DNA of 64,000 nucleotides, from assembly GCA_050084985.1 (NCBI GenBank), contig JBITNC010000002.1, positions 868,001-932,000 of the forward strand. The letters run 5' to 3'. The stretch is from Nageia nagi. Its lineage: Eukaryota; Pinophyta. How positions within the stretch are numbered: the stretch's first letter is position 1; every line of letters starts with the position of its first letter. Both the position numbers and the translations under genes were made by a program. The notes under the pieces were generated by a model. That model did no database searches. It was not told the origin of the DNA and worked only from the letters and a program-made list of their open reading frames with translations. Below are positions 1-11,993 of the stretch, in pieces.

Positions 1-109
1 AGCTTGTTTGGTGGTCCAAGCCTTGTCCTTTGGGGTTGAAAGTGAAAATCAGAGGGGTGCTGAGGAGTTTGAGTTCAAGTCATGATTTGGCCTTATCGAG
101 TTCATGTCA

Positions 110-545
110 ATTCCAAGTTTCTTTACATGCATCTAGGTATCACAAAAACCTACCATGTTGTAAGGGATAGGTTTACTTGAAATGGGATGAAGCAAAACAT
201 TTTGAAGCACATCCAAGTGTGTACACTATCTCAAGAGAATAAGGAGGAGCATGTGAAATCTACAAGCTTGCTCCAACTGTTATCCATTCCTCAGCAGAAG
301 TGGGAATACATTTCCATGGATTTCTTTATTGACCTTCCAAATACATAAGGTAAAAACAACATCTTTATGATAGTAGATCGACTCACCAAGTTAGCTCATC
401 TCTTTGCTATCAATACCACATACATAGCAACATAGGTGGTCGATTTATTCTTTAGATAGATCGTCAAATTGCATAGGTTGCCTAGGAGGATTGCGAGTGA
501 CCAGGATAAGAAGTTCATGAGCTTGTTTTAGCATTTGTAATGATT
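110..545 (+). pseudogene. Ty3/gypsy integrase fragment, array unit 1
   Basis: Read on the plus strand, this gives a decayed integrase zinc-finger tail followed by the start of the catalytic core. Motifs seen are a GITKTYHVVRDRF-like segment, QVCTLSQENKEEH (second Cys of the CxxC pair lost), WEYISMDFF with the first catalytic Asp, the IVDRLTKLAHLFAI segment and SDQDKKF with the second Asp. In-frame stops interrupt it near 347, 435 and 456. The core ends before the catalytic Glu, so this is a fragment and not a functional enzyme. Confidence 0.85.
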
Positions 546-601
546 GTAGGTGCATCAATTTAGATTTTGATGTTGAGTTAATGCTTTTGTCAATTTTGCA
601 G

Positions 602-990
602 ATGTACATACTAGATCTATATCAAGATACACTTGTAGATTTACTTCTTCCCATAAATTTGAAGCAACTAAAACTTGATATCAAAAAGGTCTTGAAGCAA
701 CTAAAACTTGATATCAAGATACATAAATAAGTTTTTTCTATCAATGAAAACTAAAATGGAGTGTTATATTAATCACTTCATAATTTTTTTAGGGTATGGT
801 TATGGTGGAGAATACCACTATTATGTCTATAGGTAGTATAGTAGAGTTCAAATCTAATTTGACTAAGGGGATAGAAAAGCGACATACTTATCGAACAAAG
901 AAAAATACAAAATGTTCAAGGTCACTCGTAATAATTTGTATTATTATAGAGAACACAAATCTTCAAACGTAGGTCTAAGTAAAGAGAAAG
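602..990 (+). pseudogene. Kinesin-14 (KCBP-like) motor exons b and c, unit 1
   Basis: Two exon-like blocks with an intron between them. Exon b (602-697, after a tttgcag acceptor) reads LYQDTLVDLLLP and then a LKLDIKK segment, typical of the motor domain of kinesin-like calmodulin-binding protein. A 33-bp in-frame direct duplication (659 onward) has disturbed its 3' end and donor. Exon c (793-990, after tttttttag and before gtaagc) is 198 bp. It reads GMVMVEN, EKRHTYRTKKNTKCSRS and IIIENTNLQT, matching the block that ends just before the switch-II region in kinesin-14. It has two in-frame stops near its end. Intron-exon structure is retained, so the capture was from DNA. Family assignment is from recalled family motifs; no search was run. 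Confidence 0.8.
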
Positions 991-1184
991 GTAAGCTTTT
1001 TGCATGTGAAGGCCATAATGATGAATTAGTATTGGGTGTATGCATTATTTTCTTGTGAAATATTTTTTGTTGGTTTCATGGTGTAACATATTTTTCTACA
1101 AGCACCAAGCTTTTAGAATTTTCTAGTATTTTGTAAAGTAGTCATGTAATGTTGCAATCCATCTTTAATATATATACAATTGTC

Positions 1185-1612
1185 CTCCAAGGAGCCAACT
1201 AGGGCATAATGTGTATAGTGCCATAAATGCTAAATTGGGGGTCTAGAGTGCCACACATGCCTAACATGGTTTTAGGAGCCATGCGTGGGGGCTAGGTGTC
1301 AACATTGGCCAATGTGGTGGTTTATGAATCTTTGCAAGGCTTGTACATGTACATAAATGCTCATTCCTTCTCATAAGTGCTAAATAGACCTTGGGATTCG
1401 CAAAAAAATCATGATCAGGATCTCCAAGTACACTAGAACTCCTAATATATTGTTGGGAAGGAGATGTCCCACTTGGGGCTCACAATGGGGTCCATTTGCC
1501 CATTAAGTCTTCTATTCCAAGCAATAACTTAAAGTACAAAGCCATAATAAGATATATTACAAAGAGCCATAATTATTTATAATAATACATGGGAGATGTC
1601 ATAAATATCAAC
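1185..1612 (-). repeat. Antisense gypsy-type LTR fragment, unit 1
   Basis: The reverse complement matches the 5' part of the LTRs of elements A, B and E: a stretch beginning near TGACATCTCCC, the 'gagccccaagtgggacatctcc' region, the 'acttggagatc' region and the minisatellite-like 'ccatgttgg' segment. It ends abruptly, as the internal edge of a rearranged copy would. Equivalent stretches lie near 4494-4921, 7800-8226 and 11103-11534. Confidence 0.75.
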
Positions 1613-2786
1613 ATAATATTTCTATGTTTATATTTTGAATTTATATTTGCAAGGAAAATAATTAAATGCATAAATAACCTAAATGCATACTTACCTTTTA
1701 GTGTTATTATCTTCTTCTACCCTTTTAACATATTTAGTTAATCTTTTTAATATGAGTAATGTGAATTGTATGTTTTAATTTTTTATTTTTCCTAAATTAT
1801 TTTATCTAGTCAACTATTTAATCAAGGTAGGTTGGTAATACTATTAGGTTATCTATGACTAAGTAAAAACTTAGTACTTAAAGTGGTACCCTTTGTGTAA
1901 TAGGGTTCAAGGAATGTCATTGAGAACTACCTTAACGATGAAATCCAACTATAGCCCCCTTCTTTATAGTAATTCAATGGAAATTAACGACTTCTAACCT
2001 ATGAACTTGAAATTCATCTCCAAGTTTTGGCTCTAAGTCTCATTATATTTTGTTGATGGGAACAGAAGAGAATAAGAATTAATGGTTGGTAATGACCTCC
2101 AACTCATTAATGTTCATTTTACCAAGCCTTATGAATATGCATTTAATCAAAATAAAGTATTCATGGATGTAAATTATAGCCCTCCCTATCATACATGTCC
2201 ATCGATTAAACTTTTTTTAATGAGATTCAAACAATTTTTTAATTAGTGTGTAACTTGATCTAGATAACCCACAATATTTATTTCCTTTTATTGAGGTTTA
2301 TTAATCCTTCCAGTAATGGAAGTATTAAATGTGGCTCATTACCTCTTCTTACAAGTCATAATCTCTTTTGATGTGGTAAGGGTAGACAAGTAAGTAGCCT
2401 TTAATGTGAGTAAATTTTCTTTTAATGTAAGTTTATTTCACCTCGTTACTAGTCACAATCTCCTTTGATTGCCTTTCAACTTAATTAGTAAAGAAAAGTA
2501 AGAGTATTAATGTGTAGGTACTTTTTCCTCTCTTTATGAGTCATAATTCTTTGATAGCCTTTCAGCATGGTAAGGTACTTTTTCCTCTCTTTACGAGTCA
2601 TAATTTTTTTTTTTGCTTTTATGCAGAGTTTTTCTCATTTTTCTTTTGAGTTTTTATGGCTGAGGTTAATGGGAAAAGCTGTGGAGTGTGACCATGGAGC
2701 CTTGTGTTAGCTGGTGCTATTACAAGTTTAGAAAATGAGCTTGAAGGGATAGTTTAGATGATCATCGGTTGAGGCTGAGTCCTTAG
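1613..2786. other. Unrecognised AT-rich part of the array unit
   Basis: I see no coding potential or known element here. A short internal direct repeat is present: two copies of a 'ggtactttttcctctctttacgagtcataatt' block near 2516-2610. The same stretch recurs in units 2 and 3 with small indels. Confidence 0.5.
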
Positions 2787-3049
2787 CATTAGAGAAGTCT
2801 ACCTATCTTGACTATTTGGGATGCTTTGCATGTGGGTCAATCATTCACCAGAGATGGTGTTCATATGCCATTGTTCTGACTAAAAACCTAAGGAATTCTA
2901 TGCATGTACTCGAACATGATAGGTTGGATAAGGGGAGCACATGGACGTGCATCTTCTTAGCTTACTTGGTGTTGGGTTACCACCAATTTAAAGTGGGGGA
3001 GAATATGATGGGGCAAGTTTTGACGGGCAATGGAGACCTGGTTGGTTGA
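2787..3049 (+). other. Conserved short reading frame, unit 1 (doubtful gene)
   Basis: A frame of about 77-87 codons is kept open at the same place in three units (here, 6096-6323 and 9402-9662). It contains GCFACGSIIHQRWCS and the LEHDRLDKG segment. I recognise no family. Its 3' end includes an aaagtgggggagaatatgatgggg stretch that looks like a gypsy polypurine tract running into an LTR start. The frame may therefore be the tail of a decayed pol region. Conservation is explained by recent duplication and is not evidence of selection. Confidence 0.3.
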
Positions 3050-3419
3050 TGTGCATCCATGGCTTGCTTAGGGATGATAGGCATGGTGGGCTACTGATTA
3101 CCTTAGTCTCCCGATCTACATCTCAAAGATTAGATTATGTGCCTTGATGGGGTGATTCCCATGTATTGGTGCCTAAGGTGGGGCGGTTCACCGAGGCCAT
3201 GTCAGGCCAAAGTTATGGTAGTATAGGCTAGTAGATGAGCATACTCAATGATCGGTTAGGCATTCCCATAATGGTGTCGCTAGCCCAATCCATTATTTCA
3301 TGAGGTGGAAGCTTGTTTGGTGGTCCAAGCCTTGTCCTTTGGGGTTGAAAGTGAAAATCAGAGGGGTGTTGAGGAGTTTGAGTTCAAGTCATGATTTGGC
3401 CTTATCGAGTTCATGTCAA

Positions 3420-3853
3420 TTCCAAGTTTCTTTACATGCATCTAGGTATCACAAAAACCTACCATGTTGTAAGGGATAGGTTTACTTGAAATGGGATGAA
3501 GCAAAACATTTTGAAGCACATCCAAGTGTGTACACTATCTCAAGAGAATAAGGAGGAGCATGTGAAATCTACAAGCTTGCTCCAACTGTTATCCATTCCT
3601 CAGCAGAAGTGGGAATACATTTCTATGGATTTCTTTATTGACCTTCCAAATACATAAGGTAAAAACAACATCTTTATGATAGTAGATCGACTCACCAAGT
3701 TAGCTCATCTCTTTGCTATCAATACCACATACATAGCAACATAGGTGGTCGATTTATTCTTTAGATAGATCGTCAAATTGCATAGGTTGCCTAGGAGGAT
3801 TGCGAGTGACCAGGATAAGAAGTTCATGAGCTTGTTTTAGCATTTGTAATGAT
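3420..3853 (+). pseudogene. Ty3/gypsy integrase fragment, array unit 2
   Basis: Second-unit copy of the integrase fragment described at 110-545, with the same stops and the same missing catalytic Glu. Confidence 0.85.
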
Positions 3854-3910
3854 TGTAGGTGCATCAATTTAGGGTTTGATGTTGAGTTAATGCTTTTGTC
3901 AATTTTGCAG

Positions 3911-4299
3911 ATGTACATACTAGATCTATGTCAAGATACACTTGTAGATTTACTTCTTCCCATAAATTTGAAGCAACTAAAACTTGATATCAAAAAGGTC
4001 TTGAAGCAACTAAAACTTGATATCAAGATACATAAATAAGTTTTTTCTATCAATGAAAACTAAAATGGAGTGTTATATTAATCACTTCATAATTTTTTTA
4101 GGGTATGGTTATGGTGGAGAATACCACTATTATGTCTATAGGTAGTATAGTAGAGTTCAAATCTAATTTGACTAAGGGGATAGAAAAGCGACATACTTAT
4201 CGAACAAAGAAAAATACAAAATGTTCAAGGTCACTCGTAATAATTTGTATTATTATAGAGAACACAAATCTTCAAACTTAGGTCTAAGTAAAGAGAAAG
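3911..4299 (+). pseudogene. Kinesin-14 (KCBP-like) motor exons b and c, unit 2
   Basis: Second-unit copy: exon b starts at 3911 after gcag and exon c spans 4102-4299. Exon c ends at a gtaagc donor, as in unit 1. One of its two stop-containing positions near the end differs by a base (acttag for acgtag), so the frame is closed in both. Confidence 0.8.
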
Positions 4300-4493
4300 G
4301 TAAGCTTTCTGCATGTGAAGGCCATAATGATGAATTAGTATTGGGTGTATGCATTATTTTCTTGTGAAATATTTTTTGTTGGTTTCATGGTGTAACATAT
4401 TTTTCTACAAGCACCAAGCTTTTAGAATTTTCTAATATTTTGTAAAGTAGTCATGTAATGTTGCAATCCATCTTTAATATATATACAATTGTC

Positions 4494-4921
4494 CTCCAAG
4501 GAGCCAACTAGGGCATAATGTGTATAGTGCCATAAATGCTAAATTGGGGGTCTAGAGTGCCACACATGCCTAACATGGTTTTAGGAGCCATGCGTGGGGG
4601 CTAGGTGTCAACATTGGCCAATGTGGTGGTTTATGAATCTTTGCAAGGCTTGTACATGTACATAAATGCTCATTCCTTCTCATAAGTGCTAAATAGACCT
4701 TGGGATTCGCAAAAAAATCATGATCAGGATCTCCAAGTACACTAGAGCTCCTAATATATTGTTGGGAAGGAGATGTCCCACTTGGGGCTCAGAATGGGGT
4801 CCATTTGCCCATTAAGTCTTCTATTCCAAGCAATAACTTAAAGTACAAAGCCATAATAAGATATATTACAAAGAGCCATAATTATTTATAATAATACATG
4901 GGAGATGTCATAAATATCAAC
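4494..4921 (-). repeat. Antisense gypsy-type LTR fragment, unit 2
   Basis: Second-unit copy of the fragment at 1185-1612. Confidence 0.75.
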
Positions 4922-6095
4922 ATAATATTTCTATGTTTATATTTTGAATTTATATTTGCAAGGAAAATAATTAAATGCATAAATAACCTAAATGCATACT
5001 TACCTTTTAGTGTTATTATCTTCTTCTACCCTTTTAACATATTTAGTTAATCTTTTTAATATGAGTAATGTGAATTGTATGTTTTAATTTTTTATTTTTC
5101 CTAAATTATTTTATCTAGTCAACTATTTAATCAAGGTAGGTTGGTAATACTATTAGGTTATCTATGACTAAGTAAAAACTTAGTACTTAAAGTGGTACCC
5201 TTTGTGTAATAGGGTTCAAGGAATGTCATTGAGAACTACCTTAACGATGAAATCCAACTATAGCCCCCTTCTTTATAGTAATTCAATGGAAATTAACGAC
5301 TTCTAACCTATGAACTTGAAATTCATCTCCAAGTTTTGGCTCTAAGTCTCATTATATTTTGTTGATGGGAACATAAGAGAATAAGAATTAATGGTTGGTA
5401 ATGACCTCAAACTCATTAATGTTCATTTTACCAAGCCTTATGAATATGCATTTAATCAAAATAAAGTATTCATGGATGTAAATTATAGCCCTCCCTATCA
5501 TACATGTCCATTGATTAAACTTTTTTAATGAGATTCAAACAATTTTTTAATTAGTGTGTAACTTGATCTAGATAACCCATAATATTTATTTCCTTTTATT
5601 GAGGTTTATTAATCGTTCCAGTAATGGAAGTATTAAATGTGGCTCATTACCTCTTCTTACAAGTCATAATCTCTTTTGATGTGGTAAAGGTAGACAAGTA
5701 AGTAGCCTTTAATGTAAGTAAATTTTCTTTTAATGTAAGTTTATTTCCCCTCGTTACTAGTCACAATCTCCTTTGATTGCCTTTGAACTTATTTAGTAAA
5801 GAAAAGTAAGAGTATTAATGTGTAGGTACTTTTTCCTCTCTTTATGAGTCATAATTCTTTGATAGCCTTTCGGCATGGTATGGTACTTTTTCCTCTCTTT
5901 ACTAGTCATAATTTTGTTTTTTGCTTTTATGTAGAGTTTTTCTCATTTTTCTTTTAAGTTTTTATGGCTGAGGTTAATGGCAAAAGCCATGAGTGTGACC
6001 ATGGAGCCTTGTGTTAGCTGGTGCTATTACAAGTTTAGAAAATGAGCTTGAAGGGATAGTTTAGATGATCATCGGTTGAGGTTGAGTCCTTAGCG

Positions 6096-6323
6096 TTGGA
6101 GAAGTCTAGCTATCCTGACTATTTGGGATGCTTTGCATGTGGGTCAATCATTCACCAGAGATGGTGTTCAGATGCCATTATTCTAACTAAAACCCTAAGG
6201 AATTCTATGCATGTACTTGAACACGATAGGTTGGATAAGGGGACCACATGGACGTGCATCTTCTTAGCTTACTTGGTGTTGGGGTACCACCAATTTAAAG
6301 TGGGGGAGAATATGATGGGGTAA
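6096..6323 (+). other. Conserved short reading frame, unit 2 (doubtful gene)
   Basis: 75 codons, closed by a TAA that replaces the CAA found in units 1 and 3. That one change shows the frame is not protected. Otherwise as described at 2787-3049. Confidence 0.3.
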
Positions 6324-6726
6324 GTTTTGATGGGTGATGGAGGCCTGGTTGGTTGATGTGCATCCATGGCTTGCTTAGGGATGATAGGCATGGTGGGCTA
6401 CTGATTACCTTAGTCTCCTGATCCACATTTCAAAGCCTAGATTATGTGCCTTGATGGGGTGATTCCCATGCATTGGTGCCTAAGGTGGGGTGGTTCACCC
6501 ATGCCATGTCAGGCCAAAGTTATGGTAGGATAGGCTGGTAGATGAGCATACTCAATGATCGGTTAGGCATTCCCATATGGGTGCCACTAGCCCAATCCAT
6601 TATTTCATTAGGTGGAAGCTTGTTTGGTGTTCCAAGCCTTGTCCTTTGGGGTTGACAGGGAAAACCAGAGGGGTGCTAAGGAGTTTGAGTTCAAGTCATG
6701 ATTTGGCCTTATCGAGTTCATGTCAA

Positions 6727-7160
6727 TTCCAAGTTTCTTTACATGCATATAGGTATCACAAAAACCTACCAAGTTGTAAGGGATAGGTTCACTTGAAATG
6801 GGATGAAGCAAAACATTTTGAAGCACATCCAAGTGTGTACACTATCTCAAGAGAATAAGGAGGAGCATGTGAAATCTACAAGCTTGCTCCAACTGTTATC
6901 CATTCCTTAGCAAAAGTGGGAATACATTTCCATGGATTTCTTCATTGACCTTCCAAAGACATAAGGTAAAAACAACATCTTTATGATAGTAGATCGACTC
7001 ACAAAGTTTTCTCATCTCTTTGCTATCACTACCACATACATAGCAGCATAGGTGGTCGATTTATTCTTTAGATAGATCTTCAAATTGCATAGGTTGCCTA
7101 GGAGGATCACGAGTGACTAGGATAAGAAGTTCATGAGCTTGTTTTAGCATTTGTAATGAT
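6727..7160 (+). pseudogene. Ty3/gypsy integrase fragment, array unit 3
   Basis: Third-unit copy. Somewhat more diverged than units 1 and 2, with an added stop at the SDxDKK position (tgactagg). Confidence 0.85.
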
Positions 7161-7217
7161 TATAGGTGCATCAATTTAGAGTTTGATGTTGAGTTAATGC
7201 TTTTGTCAATTTTACAG

Positions 7218-7606
7218 ATGTACATACTAGACCTATATCAAGATACACTTGTAGATTTGCTTCTTCCCATAAATTTGAAGCAACTAAAACTTGATATCAA
7301 AAAGGTCTTGAAGCAACTAAAACTTGATATCAAGATACACAAATAATTTTTTTCTATCAATGAAAACTAAAATGGAGTGATATATTAATTACTTCATATT
7401 TTTTTTAGGGTATGGTTATGGTGGAGAATACCACTATTATGTCTATAGGTAGTATAGTAGAGTTCAAATCTAATTTGACTAAGGGGATAGAAAAGTGACA
7501 TACTTATCGAACAAAGAAAAATACAAAATGTTCAAGGTCACTCGTAATACTTTGTAATATTATAGAGAACACAAATCTTCAAACGTAGGTCTAAGTAAAG
7601 AGAAAG
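7218..7606 (+). pseudogene. Kinesin-14 (KCBP-like) motor exons b and c, unit 3
   Basis: Third-unit copy: exon b from 7218 after ttacag, exon c 7409-7606 (198 bp), again ending at a gtaagc donor. Extra substitutions, including a stop at the arginine codon before HTYR, show continued decay. Confidence 0.8.
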
Positions 7607-7799
7607 GTAAGCTTCCTGCATGTGAAGGCCATAATGATGAATTAGTATTGGGTGTATGCATTGTTTTCTTGTGAAATATTTTTTGTTGGTTTCATGGTGT
7701 AACATATTTTTCTACAAGCACCAAGCTTTTAGAATTTTCTAATATTTTGTAAAGTATTCATGTAATGTTGCAATCCATATTTAATATATATACAATTGT

Positions 7800-8226
7800 C
7801 CTCCAAGGAGCCAACTAGGGCATAATGTGTATAGTGCCATAAATGCTAAATTGGGGTTCGGAGTGTCACACATGCCTAACATGGTTTTAGGAGCCATGTG
7901 TGGGGGCTAGGTGTCAACATGGGCCAATTTGGTGGTTTGTGAGTCTTTGCAAGGCTTGTACATGTACATAAATGCTCATTCCTTCTCATAAGTGCTAAAT
8001 AGACCTTGGGATTCCCAAAAAAATCATGATCAGGATCTCCAAGTACACTAGAACTCCTAATCTATGCTTGGGAGGGAGATGTCCCACTTGGGGATCACAA
8101 TGGGGACCATTTTCCCATTAAGTCTTCTATTCCAAGAAATAAATTAAAGTACAAAGCCATGATAAGATATATTACAAAGAGCCATAATTATTTATAATAA
8201 TCCAAAGGAGATGTCACAAATATCAA
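7800..8226 (-). repeat. Antisense gypsy-type LTR fragment, unit 3
   Basis: Third-unit copy of the fragment at 1185-1612. Confidence 0.75.
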
Positions 8227-9401
8227 CATAATATTTCTATGTTTATATTTTGAATTTATATTTGCAAGGAAAATAATTAAATGCATAAATAACCTAAATG
8301 CATACTTACCTTTTAGTGTTATTATCTTCTTCTACCCTTTTAACATATTTAGTTAATCTTTTTAATATGAGTAATGTGAATTGTATGTTTTAATTTTTTA
8401 TTTTTCCTAAATTATTTTATCTAGTCAACTATTTAATCAAGGTAGGTTTGTAATACTATTAGGTTATCTATGACTAAGTAAAAACTTAGTACTTAAAGTG
8501 GTACCCTTTGTGTAATAGGGTTCAAGGAATGTCATTGAGAACTACCTTAACAATGAAATCCAAGTATAGCCCCCTTCTTTATAGTAATTCAATGGAAATT
8601 AACGACTTCTAACCTATGAACTTGAAATTCATCTCCAAGTTTTGGCTCTAAGTCTCATTATATTTTGTTGATGGGAACAGAAGAGAATAAGAATTAATGG
8701 TTGGTAATGACCTCCAACTCATTAATGTTCATTTTACCAAGCCTTATGAATATGCATTTAATCAAAATAAAGTATTCATGGATGTAAATTATAGCCCTCC
8801 CTATCATACATGTCCATTGATTAAACTTTTTTAATGAGATTCAAACAATTTTTTAATTAGTGTGTAACTTGATCTAGATAACCCACAATATTTATTTCCT
8901 TTTATTGAGGTTTATTAATCGTTCCAGTAATGGAAGTATTAAATGTGGCTCATTACCTCTTCTTACAAGTCATAATCTCTTTTGATGTGGTAAGGGTAGA
9001 CAAGTAAGTAGCCTTTAATGTGAGTAAATTTTCTTTTAATGTAAGTTTATTTCCCCTCATTACTAGTCACAATCTCCTTTGATTGCCTTTGAACTTAGTT
9101 AGTAAAGAGAAGTAAGAGTATTAATGTGTAGGTACTTTTTCCTCCCTTTATGAGTCATAATTCTTTGATAGCCTTTCGGCATGGTATGGTACTTTTTCCT
9201 CTCTTTACTAGTCATAATTTTGTTTTTTGCTTTTATGCAGAGTTTTTCTCATTTTTCTTTTGAGTTTTTATGGCTGAGGTTAATTGGAAAAGCTATGAGT
9301 GTGACCATAGATCCTTGTGTTAGCTGGTGCTATTACAAGTTTAGAAAATGAGCTTCAAGGGATAGTTTAGATGATCATCGGTTGAGGTTGAGTCCTTAGC
9401 G

Positions 9402-9662
9402 TTGGAGAAGTCTAGCTATCTTGACTATTTGGGATGCTTTGCATGTGGGTCAATCATTCACCAGAGATGGTGTTCAGATGCCATTGTTCTAACTAAAACC
9501 CTAAGGACTTCTATGCATGTACTCGAACACGATAGGTTGGATAAGGGGAGCACATGGACATGCATCTTCTTAGCTTACTTGGTGTTGGGTTACCACCAAT
9601 TTAAAGTGGGGGAGAATATGATGGGGCAAGTTTTGATGGGTGATGGAGGCCTGGTTGGTTGA
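9402..9662 (+). other. Conserved short reading frame, unit 3 (doubtful gene)
   Basis: 86 codons, the longest version of the frame described at 2787-3049. No family recognised. Confidence 0.3.
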
Positions 9663-10032
9663 TGTGCATCCATGGCTTGCTTAGGGATGATAGGCATGGT
9701 GGGCTACTGATTACCTTAGTCTCCCGATCCACATCTCAAAGACTAGATTATGTGCCTTGATGGGGTGATTCCCATGTATTGGTGCCTAAGGTGGGGCAGT
9801 TCACCGAGGCCATGTCAGGCCAAAGTTATGGTAGGATAGGCTGGTAGATGAGCATACTCAATGACCGGTTAGGCATTCCCATAATGGTGCCGCTAGCCCA
9901 ATCCATTATTGCATGAGGTGGAAGCTTGTTTGGTGGTCCAAGCCTTGTCCTTTGGGGTTGATAGGGCAAACCAGAGGGGTGCTGAGGAGTTTGAGTTCAA
10001 GTCATGATTTGGCCTTATCGAGTTCATGTCAA

Positions 10033-10465
10033 TTCCAAGTTTCTTTACATGCATCTAGGTATCATAAAAACCTACCGTGTTGTAAGGGATAGGTTCACTT
10101 GAAATGGGATGAAGCAAAATGTTTTGAAGCACATCCAAGTGTGTACACTATCTCAAGAGAATAAGGAGGAGCATGTGAAATTTATAAGCTTGCTCCAACT
10201 GTTATCCATTCCTTAGCAAAAGTGGGAATACATTTACATGGATTTCTTCATTAACCTTCCAAAGACATAAGGTAAAAACAACATCTTTATGATAGTAGAT
10301 CGACTCACCAAGTTTGCTCATCTCTTTGCTATCACTACCACATACATAGCAGCATAGGTGGTTGATTTATTCTTTAGATAGATCTTCAAATTGCATAGGT
10401 TGCCTAGGAGGATTGCAAGTGACTAGGATAAGAAGTTCATGAGCTTATTTTAGCATTTATAATGA
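10033..10465 (+). pseudogene. Ty3/gypsy integrase fragment, array unit 4
   Basis: Copy in the truncated fourth unit, with the same domain content and stops. Confidence 0.85.
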
Positions 10466-10523
10466 TTGTAGGTGCATCAATTTGGAGTTTGATGTTGAGT
10501 TAATGCTTTTGTCAATTTTTCAA

Positions 10524-10912
10524 ATGTACATACTAGACCTATATCAAGATACACTTGTAGATTTGCTTTTTCCCATAAATTTGAAGAAACTAAAACTTGA
10601 TATCAAAAAGGTCTTGAAGAAACTAAAACTTGATATCAATATACACAAATAATTTTTTTCTATCAATGAAAACTAAAATGGAGTGATATATTAATCACTT
10701 CATAATTGTTTTAGGGTATGGTTATGGTGGAGAATACCACTATTATGTCTATAGGTGGTATAGTAGAGTTCAAAGCTAATTTGACTAAGGGGATAGAAAA
10801 GTGACATACTTATCGAACAAAGAAAAATACAAAATGTTCAAGGTCACTCATAATACTTTCTATTATTATAGAGAACACAAATCTTCAAACGTAGGTCTAA
10901 GTAAAGAGAAAG
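10524..10912 (+). pseudogene. Kinesin-14 (KCBP-like) motor exons b and c, unit 4
   Basis: Fourth copy. The splice acceptor of exon b has lost its AG (ttttcaa before atgtac). Exon c is 10715-10912, again 198 bp with a gtaagc donor. The 33-bp duplication in exon b is present, so it predates amplification. Confidence 0.8.
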
Positions 10913-11102
10913 GTAAGCTTTCTGCATGTGAAGGCCATAATGATGAATTAGTATTGGGTGTATGCATTGTTTTCTTGTGAAATATTTTTTGTTGGTTTCA
11001 TGGTGTAACATATTTTTCTACAAGCACCAAGCTTTTAGAATTTTCTAATATTTTGTAAAGTAGTCATGTAATGTTGCAATCCATCTTTAATATATATACA
11101 AT

Positions 11103-11534
11103 TGGCCTCCAAGGAGCCAACTAGGGCATAATGTGTATAGTACCATAAATGCTAAATTGGGGGTCTGGAGTGCCACACATGCCTAACATGGTTTTAGGAG
11201 CCATGCATGGGGGCTAGGTGTCAATATGGACCAATGTGGGGTTTATGAGTCTTTGCAAGGCTTGTACATGTACATAAATGCTCATTCCTTCTCATAAGTG
11301 CTAAATAGACCTTGGGATTCCCAAAAAAATCATGATCAGGATCTCCAAGTACACTAGAACTCCTAATCTATACTTGGGAGGGAGATGTACCACTTGGGGC
11401 TCACAATAGGGTCCATTTGCCCATTAAGTCTTCTATTCCAAGCAATAACTTAAAGTACAAAGCCATAATAAGATATATTACAAAGAGCCATAATTATTTA
11501 TAATAATACAAGGGAGATGTCACAAATATCAACA
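11103..11534 (-). repeat. Antisense gypsy-type LTR fragment, unit 4; right edge of the array
   Basis: Copy of the 1185-1612 fragment. Similarity to the other units stops at about 11534, where unrelated sequence begins, so this is the right-hand breakpoint of the array. Confidence 0.75.
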
Positions 11535-11993
11535 AAACTGTTTGATCCAACAGTCTAGATGATAAGGGGTAGAGTGGAATGTAGATGAAATATGCAGATT
11601 TTAAACTAAGTTCTAAGATATAATAGTTTTATAACTATCATTATCAACAACCAGAATAATTCTAATAATTCAATGTCCAGGATGTCCATGTATTCTTATC
11701 AATGCATGCAATTACACCAAGAGGTATCCTACAATGGTAGTCGAGGGGGTTTGCCCAACATTTTTTAAAATAAATTTAAAAAATTAATCGATTCTAAAAA
11801 TTAATTAAAAAGTTTATAATCTAGAAAACTTAAAAATTATTAAACATGGAAGAGGAAATACGAGCAACCTATTCAAAGAAGCTAATGTGGAGGTTTCTAT
11901 CTAAGGAATTATTTGAGGAGAGAGAGAGGTGAAAAGACTAAGATTATGTGGAAGAATGACTATATATAATTTTATTATAAATAAAAATAAATA
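11535..11993. other. Unrecognised sequence between array and element A
   Basis: AT-rich, with no coding signal. The last five bases (11989-11993, AAATA) are the left target-site duplication of element A. The sequence resumes after that element at 18742. Confidence 0.5.

Larger units (their letters stand above)
1..11534. repeat. Tandem array of a 3.3-kb unit, about 3.5 copies
   Basis: The same sequence restarts at 1, 3310, 6617 and 9923, giving unit lengths of 3309, 3307 and 3306 bp. The fourth copy stops at about 11534, roughly 1.6 kb into the unit. Copies 1 and 2 differ at only scattered positions; copies 3 and 4 are visibly more diverged, which fits stepwise unequal exchange. The array may continue left of the window. 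Each unit holds, in order, a plus-strand gypsy integrase fragment, two kinesin exons with their intron, an antisense LTR fragment, about 1 kb of unrecognised AT-rich sequence, and a conserved short reading frame. The unit phase is arbitrary because the window starts inside the array. Confidence 0.97.

Noticed and set aside
1-11534. Centromeric or telomeric satellite array
   Set aside because: The unit is 3.3 kb of mixed gene and retroelement fragments, and no telomere-type short repeat was noticed; a segmental tandem duplication fits better.
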